A stretch of DNA of 26,309 bases from Isoetes engelmannii (taxonomy: Eukaryota; Streptophyta; Lycopodiopsida; Isoetales; Isoetaceae): assembly GCA_011763485.2 (NCBI GenBank), contig JAANSK020125568.1, forward strand, positions 1 through 26,309. The letters are read 5' to 3'. Below are positions 19,853 to 26,309 of this stretch, in pieces; position 1 is the first letter of the stretch, and every line of letters starts with the position of its first letter. The notes under the pieces are model-generated. The model was not told where the DNA came from. It saw only the letters and a list, made by a program, of their open reading frames with translations, and made no database searches. The translations under genes and the position numbers were made by a program.

Positions 19853-20260
19853 TGATGTATTTTGGACTTGAAGGTGCATAAAAGTCCTTTTATGATATTT
19901 TCCAATGGTTGAAGTTGTGATGAGGTGGCATGATCCGAAAGGGTACTATGGTAGTTATTGAAGATCTAATGGTGGAGATTGTTCAAAGATGAAGGGTTGA
20001 GAATTGTTATGTAACTTTAAGAGGGGATACCTCCTCCTCCTCCTCCTCCTCCTCCTCGAGTTTTCTTGAAGATCTATTGTAGAGTGCATCTTCTATGGAA
20101 GAAATAATAATAGAAGAGGAGGATGAACCTCCAGACTTATCTCTCTTATATCCCTTCTCCTTCATCTGTGATTTGAATTACACTGTCATCCTAGTAGAAT
20201 GGGATGAAATTCCTTGAGTTTTTTCTCATTGTGATCCTGCACACAAAAATCCTTTTACAA
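19853..20260 (+). repeat. Possible solo LTR or LTR fragment
   Basis: It begins TGATG and ends TTTTACA. It contains an A-rich 'gaagaaataataatagaaga' polyadenylation-like stretch and looks like a plant LTR in composition. There is a tgg two bases after the end, as a primer site would start. No 5-bp target duplication is evident and no partner LTR is in the window, so this is tentative. Confidence 0.25.
20030..20058. repeat. (CTC)n microsatellite
   Basis: About nine tandem CTC units, inside the possible LTR. No ORF uses it. Confidence 0.85.
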
Positions 20261-21534
20261 TGGCTGCCCTCAAGTTGGTGGTTTTTGTCAAGTACACAGA
20301 TGGCCCTATAAAGTTCAAAGATCCATAAACACCCCTACATAACATGAGCACCATTTTGAAAAATGACGCAATTTCAATGGCAATTTATGTCCAACATTTA
20401 AAGATGCTCAAACTAGGTATGATAACAATAGACACGTCTGATACTAAAAAGTGCGGGCTCCAAGAGGTATATGTTTTTCCTATATGCACGCCAGCCTGCA
20501 TGGTCTTGGGCAACGACGTTGCAATTTTATAGGAATGACGAGTAGGTAATTTGCATATTTGGTGCTTTTAACATTTCATTTCAACAGTTTGTGCATTGTT
20601 GGACGGACATTTCAAAATTTTGAAAGGTTTCTTTTCCATTATTTGCATTTCATTTTCACATGCATGTTTTGAAAGAACTTTATCTTTTATGTCTATTGAG
20701 CTAAAAAGGACCTTATTATTTAGAAGGCTTGGTTACTATGCAGCACTTGGTTGCAACATTTAGTGACCTACTATACGACACACCGTTGCATATATATGTT
20801 TTATTTGCTTAGGCCATTTCAAAGCATTTGAGATAGGATAAAATAGTCATATATAGGCCAAGTAATGACAATGCGTTTATATTTGCAAATTCTAGATAGT
20901 AAAGGACTCAATAAATGACTCAACAATGCAAAATGTCACAATTACACAAATAAGATGAAGTCCGTACTATAAAAGAGTTGCAATGCATTCAATGACCAAC
21001 CTGAAGTCCGTACTTTAAAAGAGTGCATGCACGGATGCTTCGAATTTTTGGAGCATTTATTAATATATCATATATCATATACAAAAGATTGACAATCTTT
21101 AGGAAAATAGGTGTATCATTAAAGTCCTTGGTCCCATAATATGGTTTTGAGTTTGGCATCTAATGTGATCAAGTTCCACCTTTGCAATATGATGCGATCT
21201 AATTATATATAGATTGAAAATTATTAGATTCCTTAGTCGTAGAGCTATCTCACATTAAGCACCCTCGAAAACAAGCGTCCCTACTTAACGTCGAGCACAC
21301 GCTTACTAGTATGTTTCATTCTTGAAGATGGAATCAGTCATATATGGGCCGTTGCATGCATTAATATTTATTAGAGACACGGCCCATCTTGGTATTTTAT
21401 CCATTCAATCATTCACGACCACCCTAGATTGTTGTGCAAAGCGATTAAAAGCTTGTCATTTGTTTAGGAAAAAGTATACATGTTTAGTGAGATTGATATT
21501 GGAAGCTATAGTTTTAGAATAGAATATAATTTAT
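20261..21534. other. Noncoding stretch, no gene seen
   Basis: AT-rich, with only short ORFs (62 codons at 20344-20532 and 66 at 21322-21522), neither with a recognisable motif. A 22-bp word, gaagtccgtact(a/t)taaaag..., is repeated at 20957-20978 and 21003-21024, 46 bp apart with one difference. Confidence 0.55.
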
Positions 21535-21663
21535 TTTTATCGTCCACGAGACCAATTATAAGACCGATTGACCTATGACACCTTTTAGGAGATCAATTGG
21601 CCTATGACACTTTCTAGAAAACCAATTTGCCTACGGGACCAATTGGCCTATGACACTCTTTTT
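21535..21663. repeat. Dispersed repeat end, copy B, expanded to a short minisatellite
   Basis: The word 'gaccaattggcctatgacac' and close variants recur about three to four times. The left end, 'tatcgtccacgagaccaatt', is the reverse complement of the repeat end in intron 3 at 24421-24470, so the oxidase gene lies between inverted copies of the same family. A third copy opens the window at 21-54. Confidence 0.6.
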
Positions 21664-21852
21664 AAGAATACTTTGGACCACACAACTACTCTTACATTCT
21701 TGTCTTCAATTCCATTCAATTCTTAGACACATTCTTCTCTTCAATGTCAATGCGATTCAACTCTTTTTATCGGACTCTCAAGGTCTAGATATTAAATCAT
21801 AGTTGATACTCATTAAACGATCCTAGTAAGTATCGGAATATCGGCCCGATAT

Positions 21853-21912
21853 GGATCTGATTCGCAATCCAAGCCCGATGATAAACCAAATGGGTTGGAT
21901 CTGATTTGCAAT
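21853..21912. repeat. Short direct repeat upstream of the oxidase gene
   Basis: The word ggatctgattYgcaat occurs twice (21853 and 21897), next to a near-palindrome atcggcccgat at 21839-21849. It lies about 150-190 bases upstream of the candidate TATA box, so it could be regulatory, but nothing in the sequence proves this. Confidence 0.3.
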
Positions 21913-22029
21913 GTGAACCTACTCTTAATGACATCTTTCACTGATGACAAAAAGTATGTGATTATTTGTTGCCTCTCACATAGTAATAACTCTTTAGTCC
22001 AAGTTCCTCGTACAAGGTCAAGACACACA

Positions 22030-22036
22030 TATAAAT
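22030..22036 (+). promoter_or_regulatory. Candidate TATA box of the oxidase gene
   Basis: TATAAAT lies 220 bases before the start codon. A start site about 30 bases downstream would give a 5' UTR of roughly 190 bases rich in CT and 'caattcaattc' words. This is position-based inference only. Confidence 0.4.
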
Positions 22037-22255
22037 GCCTCTAGATTCTCCTTGCATTCAATCCAATTCAATTCAGTCAAGGCATTCTTCTTCTTGGAAC
22101 TTCCCCAAATCTGAAAATATCAAATGGTGATTTCAAGCCACACACGTCCATATCCATTTCGCTTTAAATCCATGTCCTGCAGTAGAGTTCCTGGCATTCA
22201 ATAATATCCTCCAATCTTCTGTTCATCTTGCACCTTCCGTTCTTAGCTGGTTGAA

Positions 22256-24595
22256 ATGCAAATTATATGGCAGGTTTTTTTGCTCCTCTTTCTTTCTCTC
22301 AACCTTGTAGTTTTTGCAGAGCAAACTGAGAATCCGCTTAATGTTACAAAATTGAGACAGTTTATCCAAGAGCTTCCTGATTTGCCAAGAATCAATGCCT
22401 ACAAGCAAACCAATGGAGGCTCTTTGGTTGCAGCAAATCTCAGCATTGGCATGTATGAGATCAAATGGGTGAGACACAGCTTTTTGTGTATGTCTGCCAA
22501 AATATCTTCAAATATGTGATTCTTATTTATCTATTTCGTTACAACCACCACCCTTTTGCCAGGATAACTAAAATTATTTTGTACTGATCCTTTCCAAATG
22601 CATTTTTGTGGATGCAGAAATTTCATCCTGATATTCCAGCAACAACAGTGTTTGCATATGGGCAAAGCAAGGATGAAGCAACAATTCCAGGACCCATAAT
22701 AGTGGCCAGAAGAGGGATTCAAACACATATTCTATGGGAGAATCATTTGCCAAAAGATCATATTCTACCCATTGATAAAACTATAGGTTCTGCAAGTCCA
22801 AAACAAGGAGTGGCTACAGTAGTTCATCTACATGGAAGCCTAAGTGAGCCAGAGAGTGATGGCAACTCAAATGCCTGGTTTACAGCTAATTTTAAAGAAA
22901 AGGGTCTAACATGGAGCAAGAAAGTATACTCTTATAACAATATTCAACTGCCTGGTACTCTGTGGTATCATGATCATGCATTAGGGCTTACTAGGGCCAA
23001 CATCCTTGCAGGCCTTTCAGGAATTTACATTCTTGAAGATCCTCAATTGGAGAAGCCCTTTAATCTGCCTTCTGGATCTAAATATGAGAAATTTCTGCTC
23101 ATATGTGACAAGGACTTTTACAGAAATGGATCTATTTACATGAACACAACTGGTAACAATCCTGAGATACATCCAGAATGGCAAGTAAGCATCTCATCTA
23201 TGTGTTTCCTTCAGAATAGAAAGTTATTTGACATTAAAGCACCTTTAATATGCTGCCCCTTTCTTTTCTCATAAAAATGTCCTTCCTTAGCCTTATGTAT
23301 TCAACTAGTGCTGGTTATAATACTCCTCTAGCTAAACAATTAAACTAATGCACGTCATCAGATCATCATATGATTTCAAAAGCTTATGCTTTAGAAGCAA
23401 CAGAATTACACCTATACAGCCACTCATAATTCAAGTTTCTGATGCATTTTGCTCTCTTGTTGCAGCCTGAGTATTTTGGTGATGTGATCATAGTTAATGG
23501 CAAGGCATGGCCTTACTTGAAAGTCGAACGCCGCAAGTACCGATTCCGTCTTATAAATGGAAGTAATGCTAGATTTTTGAGACTGGCACTTAGCAATGGC
23601 CTTAGCTTGACCCAGATTGGATCAGATGCATACTACTTGCCTCGACCAGTTCTTCAAAAGCAAATATTCCTGGCCCCTTCTGAAATAGCAGATTTTGTTA
23701 TAGACTTTGAGGAATGTGCAGGACAAGAAATTATTCTCACCAATTCTTCACCATATCCATATCCTGATGGAGATCCAGTAAATGATCAGAATAAACATGT
23801 TATGAAATTCATTGTGGATAATGTGCCAACTAAGGACTCAAGCATAATTCCAAGGGTTCTAATTCCCCTTCAAAAGTTGAAAGTTGAAGATGTTGCAAAG
23901 ACTAGGTATATCACTATGTTTGAGTATGAGCATGAAGAAGAACCTACGCATTTGCTCCTGAACGGATTAACTCCCGAATCGCCCGCAACGGAGACTCCGA
24001 AATCAGGAACAACTGAGCTGTGGCACATAATCAACTTGACTGATGATAACCATCCTTTGCATATGCATTTGGCGGGGTTTCAAGTAATCTCAGAAAAAAA
24101 GCTAAGAAGAGCAAAGCTCAGGGATGAGCTCAAAGATTGTCTGCAAAAGAAGGCTGCTGAAGAATGCAATGTATGGAGCTATGTTAAGGGCCAAGGTACA
24201 GATGCTCCAAAGAATGAAAGGGGGTGGAAAACTGTTTACAAGATGAAGCCTGCCCATATTACCAGCTTTCTTATCAGGTTTCTAACTCCAACTGGAGAGC
24301 CATATCCATTCAATGCTTCTGCTGAGCCTGGATATGCCTATCATTGCCATGTAAGCACTTCTCTTCCAAAAAACATAGTTTTTTCCTTAGAATAATCGGC
24401 TTGCTGCCCTCTTTGTTTAGGTCCCATAGGCCAATTGGCCAATTGGTCTCCATGGACGATAAAAAATCTATTCTATTCTACTCTAATCTATTCCCCTCTT
24501 CATTGGGGGCTTGATGTCTAACTAATTTGATGTTGGTGCAGATTTTGGATCATGAAGACAACCAAATGATGAGACCCCTCAAGATACTACCTTGA
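22256..24595 (+). CDS. LPR1: LPR1/LPR2-like multicopper oxidase (ferroxidase)
   Basis: Four exons, 22256-22468, 22618-23184, 23466-24350 and 24542-24595, all in phase 0 with GT-AG introns of 149, 281 and 191 bp. They encode 572 residues; Arabidopsis LPR1 has 581. LPR enzymes oxidise Fe(II) to Fe(III) in the apoplast and secretory path and control root growth under low phosphate. The first 21 residues are a signal peptide (cleavage near VVFA/EQ). Copper ligands are all present: HLHG at 141-144, HDH at 189-191, HPLHMH at 456-461, and HCH-x3-H-x4-M with Cys554, His559 and axial Met564. The stretches 'WYHDHALGLTRANILAGL', 'PEYFGDVIIVNGKAWP' and 'TETPKSGTTELW' are hallmarks of the LPR subfamily against laccases and ascorbate oxidases. 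The exon ends read as one continuous, intact protein. Orthology to LPR1 versus LPR2 cannot be settled here. Confidence 0.93.
24421..24470. repeat. Dispersed repeat end, copy C, inside intron 3
   Basis: 'cccataggccaattggcc', then 'aattggtctccatggacg', then an A-run and 'tctattctattct'. It is inverted relative to 21535-21578 and in the same sense as 21-54. It lies in the third intron of the oxidase gene, away from the splice sites at 24351 and 24541. Confidence 0.6.
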
Positions 24596-26309
24596 TGTGA
24601 TTGTTGCATAGAAGAAGAAAGACGTTGTGTATAGTCCATATTTGAAGTTTGGTTTTCTATATATCTTGAAAGGATGTATTGTCCATCATATTGTAATGTG
24701 AGTACCCATCATACACGAAGGGGATCTCATCCCTTGGCTACACTGTTTCTATTACTCAAGTGAGCAATAATGGGAATATCTTCAGAAAATTAGGTGGCCA
24801 AGTTGTACGTATATCAGAAATTAAGCAAACATAATTTGCACTAAGTAGTGAAGACTACGCATTCTGTCAGCATTTTAAATATATATTACCTGCAATGACA
24901 AAATCTCATTAAATGAGTTTCAGAGATAGCATGTACCATTATAAAGAAGAGAACCTTTTTCTCATTCCAAGTAAAGGGACGCCATTTTTTGCTCCAGTCT
25001 TCTTTTGCATCGGTCTTCTTATGGTTCAAGCCTTATGTCGCTCAGATCTTCTTTGGCCCTATTCTTCCATAAAAGCTCTGTTGCTTCTTCCATTCCTTAT
25101 GGGGGTTTCCTCTTAGCTTCCTGTGAGCTAGATCTGTGGGGTTTCTCTACTAGGTTTCTGCACACTTTGCCAATTCTTCTCCTACTCCAAGTACTGACTA
25201 ACTTAGGCAGGGATGCTTGGTTAGATTGTGCTCGGATGATTACCTGCGCCCTCAGGGAGCTCGATGGTGACTCCCAAGATTCGAACCCATAAAGGAATTT
25301 GGGTGTTTTCGCTTACCTCTGCCTGATTGCTGCTTTTGAACCTCTGCTCCTCATCTCTGTGTCTGAATCATTCAAATTGGTTGCTCATCTCGGTTGCTCA
25401 TTCAATTCAGGTTGCCCCTACTAATGAATCTTCTGTGGCTTTTCCGGTTCCCTCCTTGCTTGCTGGGACCTGGTTCAAAGCTGTTGTTCTGTCTGCGGGT
25501 ACTAGGCCAGCGATTTTCTCTCTATCAATTGTAATGGAATACACGCCTCCGTGTATCCCGTATTTTGTGTGTTTTTTAAGTAAGTTCGAAGGTTTTGGTT
25601 TTTCAAATTCTCGTTTGGTTTTAGGGGGCTTTCCCATGAACGGAAGACCTCAAGGTTTCTGGACCTCAAGGTCTCGAGCAAGGTTTCTGTGTTCCAATGA
25701 TTTAGAAAACCCGAACGTTTTTTCTTAGCCGGTTGATGCACAAAAACAAAATCTAAGTGGTTGATCAAGATCAGGTCCAAAACCTGAGCACAAAGTAATC
25801 CTGATGCATTTTTTTCCTGGGTTGTCTTCTTGCCTCCTCGTGTTGGTTAACTGTAGCCTAAATATGTTTCCTTGAGTGGTCAGTCCTTGTTCTTTGGCCA
25901 TCTTGTTTCCATTATTTCATGTTGGTTGCATTTTATAGATGTTGATAGGTAGGTGGAGGTTAGGATGCTTTGCATGGGTCTTGTTCCTCCTATCTTCTTA
26001 GGTTGGTTTCAAGTTTGTTTTTTCATGGATGTTGTTATGTCATTTGTTGTTTCATAGATGTTGTTAATATTTTTGTTGTTTAGGGCATTTTGTCTATAAG
26101 TCTTATTCTTCTTGCTTTCTTAGGGTAGTTTGTATTTGAGCCTGACATAGTTTGTATTCTATCATCGTTATTCTTTTGAATGGTCCGTCTTGTTCTTTGT
26201 TCGCCTTAATTTTCAATTTTTAAGTTCATGGATGTCTTCTTTATGGAATAGATTGTTTCAATTTGTTTTCCATGCTAACTACCTTACACAATCCTCTCCT
26301 CCCCCCCCC
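24596..26309. other. 3' flank of the oxidase gene, no convincing gene
   Basis: T-rich DNA. AATAAT at 24766-24771 is the nearest polyadenylation-like word after the stop. A 133-codon ORF (25327-25728, plus strand) has no recognised motif or targeting signal and overlaps minus-strand ORFs of similar length, so I do not call it. From about 25920 to 26150 two worn repeats about 140 bp apart share words such as 'gatgttgtta', 'cttcttaggttggttt' and 'ctttcttagggtagttt'. The window ends in a run of nine C. Confidence 0.5.
25235..25345 (-). repeat. Possible tRNA-derived SINE scrap (pol III boxes)
   Basis: On the minus strand, GGGTTCGAATCTTGG at about 25272-25286 matches the tRNA B-box consensus. About 35-40 bases before it, AGGCAGAG resembles a weak A box. 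No tRNA cloverleaf can be drawn, so a SINE relic is more likely than a tRNA gene. Ends and target duplications were not found. Confidence 0.25.

Noticed and set aside
24913-25780. Four ORFs of 67-133 codons in the T-rich 3' flank
   Set aside because: No motif, overlapping on both strands, and hydrophobic content explained by T-richness. A LINE ORF1 N-terminus was considered but no signature was found.
1-26309. CRISPR array, rRNA, complete tRNA, phage or bacterial operon signatures
   Set aside because: None seen; introns, PPR and LPR genes and the transposon set point to a plant nuclear genome.

Overview
The window reads as a stretch of a large, repeat-rich land-plant nuclear genome. The evidence is two host gene families typical of land plants (a PLS-class pentatricopeptide-repeat gene and an LPR1/LPR2-type multicopper oxidase with three GT-AG introns), LINE-1-type, copia, Mutator-like and hAT-like elements, and AT-rich noncoding DNA. 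The style of the PPR protein suggests a fern or another non-seed vascular plant, but that is only an inference.

Layout. 1-3.9 kb: the 3' end of a dead LINE (zinc-binding RVT tail), a decayed coding-like stretch of unknown identity, a worn minisatellite, and a Helitron-like 3' end on the minus strand. 3.96-5.69 kb: an intact 575-codon PPR gene. 4.92-14.09 kb: a tandem segmental duplication. Copy 1 (4920-8148) holds the second half of the PPR gene, its downstream flank with a foldback, and the 3' part of a copia element. Copy 2 (8149-14090) holds the same series, but its PPR copy is a pseudogene opened by a 745-bp Mutator-like MITE (9-bp target duplication) and a 1.86-kb hAT-like element (8-bp target duplication). 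A further 166-bp insertion lies downstream. The copia element of copy 2 continues past the duplicated part and is complete from end to end (12344-17173, LTRs, PBS, PPT, 5-bp target duplication), although its coding part is dead.

17.2-20.3 kb: a 200-bp tandem repeat that the copia element landed in, a 5'-truncated LINE reverse transcriptase relic, and a possible solo LTR. 20.3-22.2 kb: noncoding DNA with short repeats. 22.256-24.595 kb: an intact four-exon gene for a secreted LPR1-like ferroxidase of 572 residues, with all four copper motifs and, by my count, the acidic residues linked to Fe(II) binding. 24.6-26.3 kb: T-rich DNA with no convincing gene, one tRNA-like B box and worn repeats.

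The two host genes do not obviously work together: the PPR protein should act on RNA in an organelle and the oxidase in the cell wall or secretory path. The most informative part is the duplication, because copy 1 preserves empty sites for three insertions. They can be ordered: copia first (LTRs about 10 percent apart by eye), then the duplication (about 5 percent), then the MULE, hAT and 166-bp insertions. I found no convincing undescribed gene system, CRISPR array, rRNA or tRNA gene.
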